Positions 17,418 to 26,516 of a DNA stretch of 64,000 nt are shown here, piece after piece. Below the pieces are notes generated by a model that was given only the letters and a program-made list of their open reading frames with translations, was not told where the DNA came from and did not search any database. The translations under genes and the position numbers were made by a program. This DNA comes from Ralstonia sp. A12 (lineage in GTDB: Bacteria; Pseudomonadota; Gammaproteobacteria; Burkholderiales; Burkholderiaceae): contig NZ_JSZO01000033.1 of NCBI RefSeq assembly GCF_000801955.1, forward strand, positions 185,281 through 249,280, read 5' to 3'. The stretch's first letter is position 1. Each line of letters begins with the position of its first letter.

Positions 17418-19106
17418 ATGAATCCCGATTTCCAGAACCGCGTTTTCTCGTACACGCCGTGCGCTGAACAACAGCCCGGTGCGGCAACCGCATCCCGCCC
17501 CGTCGTCATCGTCGGCGCGGGGCCGGTTGGTTTGGCCACGGCCATCGATCTGGCGCAGCAAGGCGTGCCCGTTGTCGTCGTGGATGACGACTGCACGCTG
17601 TCCACCGGCTCGCGCGCGATCTGCTTTTCCAAGCGCTCGCTGGAAATTTTCGACCGTCTTGGCTGTGGTGATCGCATGGTCGACAAAGGCGTGAGCTGGA
17701 ACGTCGGCAAGGTCTACCTGAAGAACGAGCTGCTCTATAGCTTCGACCTGCTGCCCGAAGCCGGCCACCACCGCCCCGCGTTCATCAACCTGCAGCAGTA
17801 CTACGTCGAAGGCTTCCTCGCCGAACGCGCGCAGTCTTTGCCGAACATCGAGCTGCGCTGGAAGAACAAGGTGACGGGCCTCACGCAGGATGCCGATGGC
17901 TCAGATCACGTTATGCTCACCATCGAAACGCCCGACGGCACGTACACGCAGCGCGCGCAATACGTGGTCGCCGCCGACGGCTCGCGCAGCTCCGTGCGCC
18001 AGATGATGGGCCTGGAAGCCCACGGGCAGACGTTCAAGGACCGTTTCCTGATCGCTGATGTGCGCATGGACGCGCCCTTCCCAAGCGAGCGGTGGTTCTG
18101 GTTCGATCCGCCGTTCCACCCGAATCAATCCGTCCTGCTGCACCACCAGCCCGACAACGTCTGGCGCATCGACTTCCAGCTCGGCTGGGACGCAGACCCG
18201 GTGGCCGAAAGGCAGCCCGAGCGCGTCATCCCCCGCGTGCGCGCGCTGCTGGGTGAAGGCGTCGACTTTGAACTGGAGTGGGTCAGCGTCTACACGTTCT
18301 CGTGCGAACGCATGGACCGCTTCCGCCATGGCCGCGTGCTGTTCATCGGCGATGCGGCACATCGTGTCTCGCCCTTTGGCGCGCGCGGCGCCAACAGCGG
18401 CCTGCAGGATGCCGAGAACCTCGCGTGGAAGCTGCGTATGGTCCTCAACGGCGACGCACCCGACGCGCTGCTCGACACCTACGCCAGCGAGCGCGAATTC
18501 GCCGCGGACGACAACATCCGCCACTCCACCCGCTCCACCGATTTCATCACGCCCAAGAGCCCGGTCAGCCGACTCTTTCGCGATGCCACGCTGCGGCTGG
18601 CCAAGCACTATCCGTTTGCGCGCACGCTGGTCAACAGCGGGCGATTGTCGATGCCGACGGTGCTCGACAGCTCACCGCTGATGACACCGGATGACGCGCC
18701 ATTTGCTGGCGCACTGGTGCCGGGTGCGGTTGCCCTGGATGCGCCGGTACGCGGCGCCGATGGCCGCGCAGGCTGGCTGCTTTCTCACATGCGCGAGGGC
18801 TTCACCGCACTGCGCTTCTGCGGTGCCGGCGAGCATGTCGATGCGTTGCCGTTGTCCACGCTGGCAGTCTTCCCTTCGGGCGGCAAGGGCACGGTCTCGG
18901 CCAACGTGACCGCACTCGAAGACGTCGATGGCCTTGTCGCACAACGCTATGACGCGCGGCCCGGCACGACCTACCTGATCCGCCCGGACCAGCACGTCTG
19001 CGCGCGCTGGCGCGCATTCGACCTTGCCAAGCTGAACGCTGCGGTGCTTCGCGCCACGGGGCAAACCGCGCTTACCGCAACGTCACGTGCCACTGTCACT
19101 GCCTGA
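17418..19106 (+). CDS. FAD-dependent aromatic monooxygenase (MhpA/PobA-like)
   Basis: 562 residues. FAD-binding GAGPVG (33-38), the DG motif of class A hydroxylases in AADGSRSSVRQMMGL, and the GD motif VLFIGDAAHRVSPFGARGANSGLQDAENLAWKL are all present. The C-terminal third is a thioredoxin-like domain as in phenol and 3-(3-hydroxyphenyl)propionate hydroxylases. It uses NAD(P)H and O2 to hydroxylate a phenolic ring. Second gene of the operon, 72 bp after the MBL gene; DUF2783 follows by 17 bp. Substrate not readable; hydroxybenzoate-like compounds are likely. Confidence 0.87.
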   Translation: MNPDFQNRVFSYTPCAEQQPGAATASRPVVIVGAGPVGLATAIDLAQQGVPVVVVDDDCTLSTGSRAICFSKRSLEIFDRLGCGDRMVDKGVSWNVGKVYLKNELLYSFDLLPEAGHHRPAFINLQQYYVEGFLAERAQSLPNIELRWKNKVTGLTQDADGSDHVMLTIETPDGTYTQRAQYVVAADGSRSSVRQMMGLEAHGQTFKDRFLIADVRMDAPFPSERWFWFDPPFHPNQSVLLHHQPDNVWRIDFQLGWDADPVAERQPERVIPRVRALLGEGVDFELEWVSVYTFSCERMDRFRHGRVLFIGDAAHRVSPFGARGANSGLQDAENLAWKLRMVLNGDAPDALLDTYASEREFAADDNIRHSTRSTDFITPKSPVSRLFRDATLRLAKHYPFARTLVNSGRLSMPTVLDSSPLMTPDDAPFAGALVPGAVALDAPVRGADGRAGWLLSHMREGFTALRFCGAGEHVDALPLSTLAVFPSGGKGTVSANVTALEDVDGLVAQRYDARPGTTYLIRPDQHVCARWRAFDLAKLNAAVLRATGQTALTATSRATVTA

Positions 19107-19123
19107 GCCCAACGCTGACCACC

Positions 19124-19330
19124 ATGCCGCTGAACACGCAGCCCAACCTGCCCCGTCCCGATGACTTCTACGAGGCATTGATCGATACGCACCGCAACCT
19201 GAGCGACGAGCACAGCGCGATGCTCAACGCGCAGCTCATCCTGCTGCTCGCCAACCATATCGGCGACATGGCGGTGCTGCGCGAAGCGTTGGCGGCGGCG
19301 CGACTGGCATTGCCCGCAACCAGCGCGTAA
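19124..19330 (+). CDS. DUF2783 small protein
   Basis: 68 residues, mostly helical. The pattern PDDFYEALIDTHRNLSDEHSAMLNAQLILLLANHIGD matches what I know of DUF2783, a short Burkholderiales/Rhizobiales family found next to FAD-dependent oxygenases. No signal peptide or cysteines. It may be a small accessory subunit of the monooxygenase; that is inference from constant neighbourhood. Last gene of the operon, followed by an inverted repeat. Confidence 0.75.
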   Translation: MPLNTQPNLPRPDDFYEALIDTHRNLSDEHSAMLNAQLILLLANHIGDMAVLREALAAARLALPATSA

Positions 19331-19366
19331 GCGCCATCGCGTTTCAACAATCCAACACTCGCACTG

Positions 19367-19397
19367 CACCGCACTTGCGACTGCGCAAAGTGCGGTG
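19367..19397. promoter_or_regulatory. CACCGCACTT inverted repeat upstream of rtcB leader
   Basis: CACCGCACTT (19367-19376) and AAGTGCGGTG (19388-19397) are a perfect 10-bp inverted repeat with an 11-bp loop. It follows the DUF2783 stop by 36 bp and precedes the small leader frame by 53 bp. No U-run follows, so an operator or attenuator is as likely as a terminator. Confidence 0.45.
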
Positions 19398-19450
19398 CTA
19401 GTATCCGCACCGCTTACCGATCAACCACATTGCACAGGAGGAAAAACATC

Positions 19451-19495
19451 ATGCGTCACCTTGCTTTCCCCTTTGCAGGCCCTTGCCTGGGTTGA
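19451..19495 (+). CDS. 14-codon leader-like reading frame before rtcB
   Basis: ATG 19451 is preceded by a perfect AGGAGG (19436-19441) at 9-base spacing, far stronger than the signal of rtcB itself. It encodes MRHLAFPFAGPCLG and stops at TGA 19493-19495. It ends 96 bp before rtcB. It could be a regulatory leader peptide or the stub of a lost gene. Only the initiation signal and position support it. Confidence 0.4.
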   Translation: MRHLAFPFAGPCLG

Positions 19496-19591
19496 TCGAA
19501 TCTCTCGCGCTGTAGCACACAGCGTCTTCGCATTGCCCCAAGGCTCCGGCCTGCCACATCAGACTTTTTTCAGACCTGATATGGAATATTC

Positions 19592-20722
19592 ATGGGCAAT
19601 TGCATCTTGCATTTGTTCGATGGCGGCACCCTGATCGCCTCGGACGACACCTGGATCGAAGGCGATGCGATCCGACAACTTCAAACCACCAAAGCACTCG
19701 ACGGCATGCGTCATGTGGCCGGCATGCCGGATCTGCACCCTGGCCGCGGCTACCCCGTGGGCGCAGCATTCTTCTCGGTCCGCCGCCTGTATCCGGCGCT
19801 GATCGGCAACGACATCGGCTGCGGCATGGCGCTGTGGGCCACCGATCTTGACGCGGGCAAAGTTAGCCTGGACAAGCTCGAAAAGCGGCTCGGCAACATC
19901 GATACACCGCTCGACGAAAGCTGGAGCGAACGGGTTGCATCGCTGGCTCCGGCGGGCACGGGCTTTGATGCCGCGCTTGGCACCATCGGCGGCGGCAACC
20001 ACTTTGCCGAGCTGCAACGCGTGGATGAAATCTACGACGAGGCAGCGGGCATCGCGTTGAACCCGCGTCAGCTTCTGCTGCTGGTACACAGTGGTTCGCG
20101 CGGGCTGGGCCAGGCCATTTTGGAAGAACAAGTTCGCGCGTACGGCCACACCGGCCTGGCACAGGACAACCCCGCGTGCACCGCCTATCTGGAACGCCAC
20201 GAAACGGCGCTACACTTCGCCAAAGCTAACCGCGAACTGATCGCGCGCCGCATGCTGGACCGCCTGCACGCGCAGGGCAAACCGCTGCTCGACGTGCATC
20301 ACAACTTTGTTGCGCCGGCCACGGTGCATGGCGAACGCGGCTGGCTGCATCGCAAGGGAGCGACGCCGTCGGATGCGGGTGTGGTCGTCATCCCCGGTTC
20401 GCGCGGGGACTACAGCTACCTCGTCGCCCCACTGCCGAGCGAGCACGGCCTGTTCTCGCTCGCGCACGGTGCGGGCCGCAAGTGGATGCGCAGCGAGTGC
20501 AAAGACCGCCTGGTGCGCCGCTTCACCCCGGCGCAGCTCAACCGGACCAAGCTGGGCAGCCACGTCATCTGCGAAGACAAGCAGTTGATTTACGAAGAGG
20601 CGCCTGAAGCCTACAAGGCGATCGACAGCGTCATTGCGCCGCTGGTGGATGCGGGCTTGGTGAAGGTGCTCGCGCGCCTGCGCCCGGTGCTGACCTACAA
20701 GACGCGTGGGGAGTGCTGCTGA
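19592..20722 (+). CDS. rtcB: RNA ligase RtcB (RtcB2 type)
   Basis: 376 residues, the compact form of RtcB. Metal and catalytic residues of the family are present: NDIGCG (Asp74, Cys77), GGGNH (133-137), HSGSRG (His166), HH (236-237) and AHGAGR with His292, the expected guanylated histidine. RtcB joins RNA 2',3'-cyclic phosphate or 3'-phosphate ends to 5'-OH ends using GTP and Mn2+. Its stop overlaps the start of prfH (TGATG). There is no RtcA or RtcR next to it. The rtcB-prfH arrangement marks the branch linked to repair of damaged ribosomal RNA. Confidence 0.9.
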   Translation: MGNCILHLFDGGTLIASDDTWIEGDAIRQLQTTKALDGMRHVAGMPDLHPGRGYPVGAAFFSVRRLYPALIGNDIGCGMALWATDLDAGKVSLDKLEKRLGNIDTPLDESWSERVASLAPAGTGFDAALGTIGGGNHFAELQRVDEIYDEAAGIALNPRQLLLLVHSGSRGLGQAILEEQVRAYGHTGLAQDNPACTAYLERHETALHFAKANRELIARRMLDRLHAQGKPLLDVHHNFVAPATVHGERGWLHRKGATPSDAGVVVIPGSRGDYSYLVAPLPSEHGLFSLAHGAGRKWMRSECKDRLVRRFTPAQLNRTKLGSHVICEDKQLIYEEAPEAYKAIDSVIAPLVDAGLVKVLARLRPVLTYKTRGECC

Positions 20723-21345
20723 TGGTATTGCTGCAATTCTCTTCTGCACAGGGGCCAGCCGAATGCGCGCTGGCGGTGGCGAAAGCGCTCGCGCGCCTGC
20801 AACGCGAGTCGGCAGACGCTGGCGTACAGCTCGAACTGCTTGAACGGGAAGATGGCGAGCGCGCCGGCACGCTGCGCTCCGCATTGATCAGCCTGGAAGG
20901 CGATGCTGAAGACGCCGTGGCGCGCGCGTGGGAGGGCACGATCCAGTGGACGTGCACGAGCCCTTATCGCTCGCGGCACGCGCGCAAGAACTGGTTCTTT
21001 GGTGTGGCGCGCTGTGCGGCGCCATCGGAAACGCTACCGAGCGAGATCCGATTTGAGACCACACGTTCGTCGGGGCCGGGCGGGCAACACGTCAACAAGA
21101 CGGAATCCGCCGTGCGAGCTACGCACATCGCCACGGGCATCAGCGTGAAGGTGCAGACCGAGCGCAGCCAGCACGCCAACAAGCGGCTGGCCGTGCTGCT
21201 GCTCGCGCACAAACTGGCAGACCACGATGCTGCTGCCAACGCGGCGCAGCGTGCAGAGCGGCGCGCGCTCCATCACCAGGTGGAGCGCGGCAACCCGCGC
21301 CGCGTGTTCAAGGGCGAACGGTTCGAGCCGGCAACCCGTGGTTAG
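20722..21345 (+). CDS. prfH: Peptide chain release factor H
   Basis: 207 residues. It has the release-factor catalytic domain with the GGQ motif (120-122, in [17 protein letters not shown]) but a short N-terminal part without the codon-recognition domain of RF1/RF2. This is typical of PrfH. PrfH releases the nascent chain from ribosomes damaged in the decoding centre, so that RtcB can reseal the 16S rRNA; this role is known from work on enterobacterial homologues. Translationally coupled to rtcB by a one-base overlap. Its stop codon overlaps that of the convergent aldo/keto reductase gene. Confidence 0.9.
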   Translation: MVLLQFSSAQGPAECALAVAKALARLQRESADAGVQLELLEREDGERAGTLRSALISLEGDAEDAVARAWEGTIQWTCTSPYRSRHARKNWFFGVARCAAPSETLPSEIRFETTRSSGPGGQHVNKTESAVRATHIATGISVKVQTERSQHANKRLAVLLLAHKLADHDAAANAAQRAERRALHHQVERGNPRRVFKGERFEPATRG

Positions 21346-22391
21346 CGGGCCTGGCGCGTTCCGGCGAGTTGGCCGCGCCGGTACTCGCCTTGCCGCTCCA
21401 GCATCCAGCCTGGGTATTCGGCCGGGAGTTTGCTCAGACCATCAAGCTGCGCCAACTCTTGCGCTGTCAGCTCCACTTTGGTGGCGGCGATGTTGTCGTC
21501 AAGCTGCTCGACCTTCTTGGCGCCGACGATCACGGTGGTCACGGCACGCTGGTGCAGCAGCCAAGCCAATGCGATCTGTGCGACCGACACCCCGCGCGCA
21601 TCGGCCATGACGCGCATGGCATCGACGCAGGTGTAGGCGCGCTCGCGGTCCACCGGTGGGAAATCGAACTTGGTGCGGCGGCTGTCCTGTTCGCCCTGCT
21701 GGTCCCGCGTGTATTTGCCGCTGAGCAGCCCGCCGGCCAGCGGGCTCCACACCATCAGACCCAGGCCTTCGCTCTGGAGCATCGGCACCAGTTCACGCTC
21801 CAGGTCGCGGCCGGCAATCGTGTAGTACGCCTGCAGGCTTTCGAAGCGCGCGCAGCCCAGTCGCTCCGCAATGCCCAGCGCCTTGACGATCTGCCAGGCG
21901 GCCCAGTTCGATACACCGGCATAGCGCACATGCCCCTGCTGCACCAGTGTGTCGAGCGCACGCACGGCTTCTTCGATGGGCGTGGCCGGATCAAAGCCGT
22001 GGATCTGATACAGGTCGATATGGTCGAGCTGCAAACGCGCCAGGCTCGCCTTGACTCCATCCATGATGTGATAGCGCGAGGCGCCGCGCGCGTTCGCACC
22101 TTCACCGGTCTGGCCGAACACCTTGGTGGCCACGACCACGCTGTCGCGCGCCACCTTCAGGTTCTTGAGCGCCTGGCCCGTGATCTGCTCCGACACGCCG
22201 TTGGCGTACACGTCTGCGGTATCGATGAAATTGATGCCGGCATCGAGCGCCCGCCCGACCAGACGCTCCGCGTCGGCCTGCTGCAAGGCGCCAATGTTCT
22301 GCCAGATGCCATCGGTGCCGCCAAAGGTCATGGTGCCCAGGCACAGCTCCGATACAAACAGGCCAGTCCGGCCCAACTGGTTGTAGCGCAT
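21342..22391 (-). CDS. Aldo/keto reductase
   Basis: 349 residues. Catalytic tetrad of the superfamily: Asp and Tyr in DTADVYANG, Lys in VVATKVFG, His in YQIHGFD. The C-terminal region with LAWLLHQ and [14 protein letters not shown] is the NADP(H)-binding part; the layout fits the AKR11/YajO-like group. Reduces aldehydes or ketones; substrate unknown. Monocistronic. Its stop (TTA at 21342-21344) overlaps the prfH stop (21343-21345) tail to tail. Confidence 0.88.
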   Translation of the reverse strand: MRYNQLGRTGLFVSELCLGTMTFGGTDGIWQNIGALQQADAERLVGRALDAGINFIDTADVYANGVSEQITGQALKNLKVARDSVVVATKVFGQTGEGANARGASRYHIMDGVKASLARLQLDHIDLYQIHGFDPATPIEEAVRALDTLVQQGHVRYAGVSNWAAWQIVKALGIAERLGCARFESLQAYYTIAGRDLERELVPMLQSEGLGLMVWSPLAGGLLSGKYTRDQQGEQDSRRTKFDFPPVDRERAYTCVDAMRVMADARGVSVAQIALAWLLHQRAVTTVIVGAKKVEQLDDNIAATKVELTAQELAQLDGLSKLPAEYPGWMLERQGEYRRGQLAGTRQAR

Positions 22392-22715
22392 GAGGTCAAC
22401 TCCGATACGGTGTGATTGGAGGCTGAGCGCGCAGGCTCAGGACAGGCATGAAGCGCAAAGGATAGGACGGATTGGTCAACTGTGCAGGGCACATCATTCT
22501 GGTGGGTTTTTGGGGGCTCTCCGCTCGACACCTTCAAACCAACGCGTGCCGCCGAGTGGTGCGCTTTGCGCACCCGATCGGAAAACGCTTGACGCTCTAG
22601 CAAGCGCCCCCTCCTGCACACCTTGTGAAAACCCAGTGCGATAATTCCTCGCGATTGTTGATCGGCGCGACACGCACCCGTTTCACAATCGCTCCATCCA
22701 TCAGAACAAACAGCT
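22392..22715. other. Intergenic region between aldo/keto reductase and M20 peptidase
   Basis: About 320 bp between divergent genes, so it must hold two promoters. One small inverted repeat, CTGAGC-GCGCAG-GCTCAG (22423-22440), lies near the aldo/keto reductase start. No convincing gene, RNA or repeat was seen. Confidence 0.4.
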
Positions 22716-23975
22716 ATGAAAAAGAGACAACTGATGTCACTGGCAGCGGCATTGGCCTGCGCCACCTCCCCCACCGCATTCGCACAGCCCGCCAAGGCAG
22801 CCAACACCGATAGCGCCTTGCTCCAAGCCGCGCAACAGCACAAGGATGCGTTCGTCAAAGACCTGGCCGCGCTGGTCAATATCGACACCGGCACCGACGA
22901 TACCAATGGGCTGGCCAAAGTCGAGGCGATCCTCGCACAACGCCTGAAAGACCTCGGCGCCAGCGTCGAAGTCGTTGCCGCACCGCCGGCTGCAGGCAAA
23001 GCCGTGATTGGCAAGCTGCAAGGCACCGGCACGCAGAACATCATGCTGATGATTCACTACGACACCGTGTTCGGCGTCGGCGAGGCCGCCAAGCGCCCGT
23101 TCAAGATCTCCGGCAACAAGGCCACCGGCCCCGGCGTTGCCGATGCCAAGGGCGGCGCGCTGCTGATCCTCTACGCGCTGGAAATCGCACGCGAGCGTGG
23201 CTTCAAGGACTACAAGACGCTGACCGTGCTGTTCAACCCCGATGAGGAAAAAAGCTCGCTCGGCTCACGCAGCCTGATCACCAAGCTGTCAGCCGATCAG
23301 GATTACGTGCTGGTGTATGAACCGCCCGAAGCCGATGTGGTGACTGTGGCCACCAACGGCATCGCCTATGTGCATCTGGACGTAAAGGGCCGTGCATCGC
23401 ACGCGGGCTCCGCGCCGGAAGCCGGCCGCAATGCCGCGCTGGAACTGTCCAACCAGATCGTGCAGCTCAAGGATCTGGGCGACCCGGCCAAGGGCACCAC
23501 GGTCAACTGGACGGTGGTCCGCTCGGGCGATCGCGTCAACATCATCCCCGAGGCGGCCTCCGCCACCGCTGACATGCGCATGGCCGACGTGGCCGAAGTG
23601 CAACGCGTGCAGGCCGATGCCGACAAGATCATCCAGAAAAAGCTGATTGCCGACACCGAGGTCAAGGTCAAGGTGGAGAATCGCCGCCCGCCGTTCAGCC
23701 GGAATGCCAACAGCGACCGCCTGGCCGCTGCTGCCGATGGCATCTACAAGGAGTTGGGCAAGTCGATCAAACCGGTGGCCATGCGCTACGGCACCGATGC
23801 CGGCTTCGCCTACCACCCGAACGGTGGCAAACCCATCGTGTTAGACGGCATGGGCATCGTTGGCGACCGGCTGCACTCGTCAGACGAATGGGCCGACCTC
23901 GACAGTGTGGTGCCGCGCCTGTACCTGACAGTGCGCATGATGGAGGTCATGGGCAAGGGCAAGCTCGCCGATTGA
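22716..23975 (+). CDS. Exported M20 peptidase, glutamate carboxypeptidase type
   Basis: 419 residues with a signal peptide 1-23 (AFA-QP). Metal ligands of the M20A family can be followed: His in MIHYDTVF, bridging Asp in GVADAKGG, the Glu pair in NPDEEKSS, and a late His in RLHSSDEW. A dimerisation domain sits in the middle (GRASHAGSAPEAGRNAA). Similar enzymes (carboxypeptidase G2) cleave C-terminal glutamate from folates and peptides in the periplasm. Monocistronic; a hairpin follows the stop. Confidence 0.88.
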   Translation: MKKRQLMSLAAALACATSPTAFAQPAKAANTDSALLQAAQQHKDAFVKDLAALVNIDTGTDDTNGLAKVEAILAQRLKDLGASVEVVAAPPAAGKAVIGKLQGTGTQNIMLMIHYDTVFGVGEAAKRPFKISGNKATGPGVADAKGGALLILYALEIARERGFKDYKTLTVLFNPDEEKSSLGSRSLITKLSADQDYVLVYEPPEADVVTVATNGIAYVHLDVKGRASHAGSAPEAGRNAALELSNQIVQLKDLGDPAKGTTVNWTVVRSGDRVNIIPEAASATADMRMADVAEVQRVQADADKIIQKKLIADTEVKVKVENRRPPFSRNANSDRLAAAADGIYKELGKSIKPVAMRYGTDAGFAYHPNGGKPIVLDGMGIVGDRLHSSDEWADLDSVVPRLYLTVRMMEVMGKGKLAD

Positions 23976-23985
23976 TTCGGCCCGC

Positions 23986-24017
23986 CGAGTCATCTCTGCG
24001 GATGCGGGGATGACTCG
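23986..24017. terminator. Bidirectional hairpin between M20 and LysR genes
   Basis: CGAGTCATC (23986-23994) and GATGACTCG (24009-24017) form a perfect 9-bp stem with a 14-base loop. It fills the 44-bp gap between two convergent stops. No U-run on either side, but the position argues for shared termination. Confidence 0.5.
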
Positions 24018-24019
24018 CG

Positions 24020-24937
24020 CTACCCCTCCAATTCTGCAAAGCGCCGCGCGACGAGGTTGCGCAGCCACTGGTTGCCGGCATCCTGATGGAAACGCCGGTG
24101 CCAGAACACATTGGTCTGCAGCGCCGGCAGCTTGAGCGGCGGCGCCACGAACTGCAGCCCGAACGGCGGCGCCGCGCGCTCGGCCAGCTTGCGCGGCACC
24201 GTCACCACCAGGTCCGTCGTGCTGACGATGTACGGCACCGCCACGAAATGTGGCACCGAGAAGCGCGCCGATTGCGTGATCCCCGCCTTGTCGAGCAGCG
24301 GCCCGATGGCGTTGTACGGGCTGGCTGAACTCGCCACTACCAGGTGTGACGCCGCGCGAAAGCGCTCCAGCGTCAGCGCACCCTCCGCCAGCACGTGGCC
24401 GCGCCGGAACATCGTCACGTAGTCCTGCTGGAACAGGCGGCGCTGGAAAATGCTCTCGCCCGACAGATCATCGAACGCACCGATAGCGAGGTCGATGGCA
24501 CCTGCCTCCATCTCCGCCTTCATGTCGAACCCGCCGGCACGCAGGGTGTCGATGCGCACGCCGGGCGCCTGCTCGGCACAGAGCTGCGCCAGTACCGGCA
24601 TGAAATACACCTCGCCGACGTCGCTCATGGCAATGGTGAAGGTGCGCGTGGAACTGACGGCCTCAAAGTGCGTGCGCTGGCCCAGCGCCCGCTGCAAGGT
24701 ATCCAGCGCCGTGGCGACCGGCTCAGCCAATTGTTCGGCAAGTGCCGTCGGCATCATGCCGCGCGGGGTGCGCACGAAGAGTTCGTCGTCGAAGGTCTGG
24801 CGCAGCCGGGCCAGCGCGTTGCTCACCGCCGGCTGCGATAGCCCCAGACGCTCAGCCGCCACGGAAATGCGCTTCTCACGCAGGATTTCCTGAAAAACCA
24901 CCAGCAGGTTCAGGTCCACATCGCGCAGGTTGAGCAT
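24020..24937 (-). CDS. LysR-family regulator, probable controller of hmg operon
   Basis: 305 residues from ATG 24937, the usual LysR start (LNLRDVDLNLLVVFQEIL). HTH at about 20-60 (SVAAERLGLSQPAVSNALARLR), then the periplasmic-binding-like effector domain. It resembles the NodD/LinR subgroup (RTPRGMMPT). It diverges from the AAHS transporter-hmgA operon, and a symmetric site with T-N-A character lies midway. The likely effector is homogentisate or a related aromatic acid. Family certain; target inferred. Confidence 0.88.
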   Translation of the reverse strand: MLNLRDVDLNLLVVFQEILREKRISVAAERLGLSQPAVSNALARLRQTFDDELFVRTPRGMMPTALAEQLAEPVATALDTLQRALGQRTHFEAVSSTRTFTIAMSDVGEVYFMPVLAQLCAEQAPGVRIDTLRAGGFDMKAEMEAGAIDLAIGAFDDLSGESIFQRRLFQQDYVTMFRRGHVLAEGALTLERFRAASHLVVASSASPYNAIGPLLDKAGITQSARFSVPHFVAVPYIVSTTDLVVTVPRKLAERAAPPFGLQFVAPPLKLPALQTNVFWHRRFHQDAGNQWLRNLVARRFAELEG

Positions 24938-24956
24938 GCGACGCCCCAATATTCAC

Positions 24957-24989
24957 AATATCAATAGCATGCATTCTCGCATTGATATT
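24957..24989. promoter_or_regulatory. AATATCAAT-N15-ATTGATATT operator between LysR and transporter
   Basis: A perfect 9-bp inverted repeat (24957-24965 and 24981-24989) in an AT-rich stretch between divergent genes. The 15-bp spacer holds GCATGC. Its place, 20 bp from the LysR start, suits autoregulation plus activation of the transporter/hmgA operon. Confidence 0.55.
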
Positions 24990-25072
24990 CCAAATTTTCA
25001 CCCAATCCGGACAATACGCGCATACCTAGAACCAGAACGACAGAGCGGCCAATGCCGCCACCGGAGACCACC

Positions 25073-26461
25073 ATGCGCCCAGCCCCCTCTGCCCATGAAG
25101 TGCCATCTACTTCCATTGACCTTGCGCGCCTGATCGACCAGGGCAAGGTCGGCGGCTTCCAGATCCTGTTGCTCGCCATCTGCGGGCTGTGCCTGATCAT
25201 CGACGGCTTTGACGTACAGGCCATGGGTTATGTGGCACCGGCCATCATCAAGGATTGGGGCATCACCAAGGCGAGCCTCGGGCCGGTGTTCGGCGCGGGG
25301 CTGTTCGGCATGTTGGTCGGCTCGCTCGTGTTTGGCGTGCTGGGCGACCGCTTTGGGCGGCGGCCGGTGCTGATCATCGCCACGTTCTTCTTTGCGGCCT
25401 GCATGTTGGCCACCACGCAGGTGGAAACGGTGCAGGCGCTGCTTGTCCTGCGCTTCATTACCGGCCTCGGGCTGGGCTGCATCATGCCCAACGCGATGGC
25501 GCTGGCCGGCGAGTTCAGCCCGGCGCGCTCACGCGTGACGTGGATGATGCTGGTGTCCTGCGGCTTTACCGTGGGCGCAGCGCTGGGCGGGTTCGTGAGC
25601 GCGGCACTGCTGTCGAGCTTCGGGTGGCACGCAGTGTTCCTCGTGGGCGGACTGGTGCCGCTTGTCATTGGCGTGATGATGGTGCTGTGGCTGCCCGAAT
25701 CCCTGCAATACCTAGTGCTCAAGGGCGATCCGCAAACGCGCCATCAACGCCTCGCACGCTGGCTGGGCAAACTTGCCCCGCAACTACAGGTGAACGCGCA
25801 GACGCAGTTCGTCGTGCCCGAGGCACCTGCGCGCGGCATGCCGGTCTCCGCGCTGTTCACGGAAGGCCGCGCCAAGGTCACGCTGGTGCTGTGGGTCATC
25901 AACTTCATGAACCTGATCGACCTGTACTTCCTGTCGAACTGGCTGCCGACGCTGATTCGCGACGCGGGGTACTCAACGGATACCGCTGTGCTGGTAGCCA
26001 CCGCGCTGCAAGTGGGCGGTGTGATCGGCACGCTCACGCTGGGCCGGCTGATTGATCGCCTGGGTTTTGTGCGCGTGCTGGCCGTGTGTTTCCTGATCGC
26101 CTGCGCCACCGTTGCGCTGATCGGCCATGTGGCGGCGGCACTCCCGATGCTGGTGGCTGTCGTGTTTATCGCTGGCTTCTGCATCGTCGGCGGGCAACCC
26201 GCCGTGAATGCGCTGGCCGCCACGTATTACCCCACCACGCTGCGCGCCACCGGTATCGGCTGGAGCCTGGGCGTGGGCCGCATCGGCTCGGTGCTCGGCC
26301 CCGTGGTCGGCGGACAGTTGATCGCCATGCAGTGGACGGGCCAGGCGCTATTCCAGGCAGCGGCGGTGCCGGCGCTGGTGTCGTTCGGCATGGTGCTGGC
26401 GCTCACGCTGGCCGCCAGTGGCTCGGACGCCGCACGCTTTGCTGCGCGCAAGCCTGCTTGA
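25073..26461 (+). CDS. MFS aromatic acid:H+ symporter (AAHS family)
   Basis: 462 residues from ATG 25073, preceded by GGAGA at 6 bases; an in-frame ATG at 25052 lacks such a signal. Twelve membrane helices. The first helix ends in the [12 protein letters not shown] motif, with the Asp residues conserved in PcaK-type carriers, and motif A is GDRFGRRP. A central cytosolic loop lies at about 225-265. It imports an aromatic acid with protons. It precedes hmgA by 55 bp, so homogentisate or a phenylacetate/tyrosine-derived acid is the likely substrate. Confidence 0.87.
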   Translation: MRPAPSAHEVPSTSIDLARLIDQGKVGGFQILLLAICGLCLIIDGFDVQAMGYVAPAIIKDWGITKASLGPVFGAGLFGMLVGSLVFGVLGDRFGRRPVLIIATFFFAACMLATTQVETVQALLVLRFITGLGLGCIMPNAMALAGEFSPARSRVTWMMLVSCGFTVGAALGGFVSAALLSSFGWHAVFLVGGLVPLVIGVMMVLWLPESLQYLVLKGDPQTRHQRLARWLGKLAPQLQVNAQTQFVVPEAPARGMPVSALFTEGRAKVTLVLWVINFMNLIDLYFLSNWLPTLIRDAGYSTDTAVLVATALQVGGVIGTLTLGRLIDRLGFVRVLAVCFLIACATVALIGHVAAALPMLVAVVFIAGFCIVGGQPAVNALAATYYPTTLRATGIGWSLGVGRIGSVLGPVVGGQLIAMQWTGQALFQAAAVPALVSFGMVLALTLAASGSDAARFAARKPA

Positions 26462-26516
26462 TGGCTTTCGAACGACTACGCTTTCCCTTGACGACCTTTT
26501 CTCCAAGGACTTCACC

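Noticed and set aside
22390..22644. 84-codon open frame upstream of the M20 gene
   Set aside because: Lies across a divergent promoter region, no ribosome binding site, no domain pattern.
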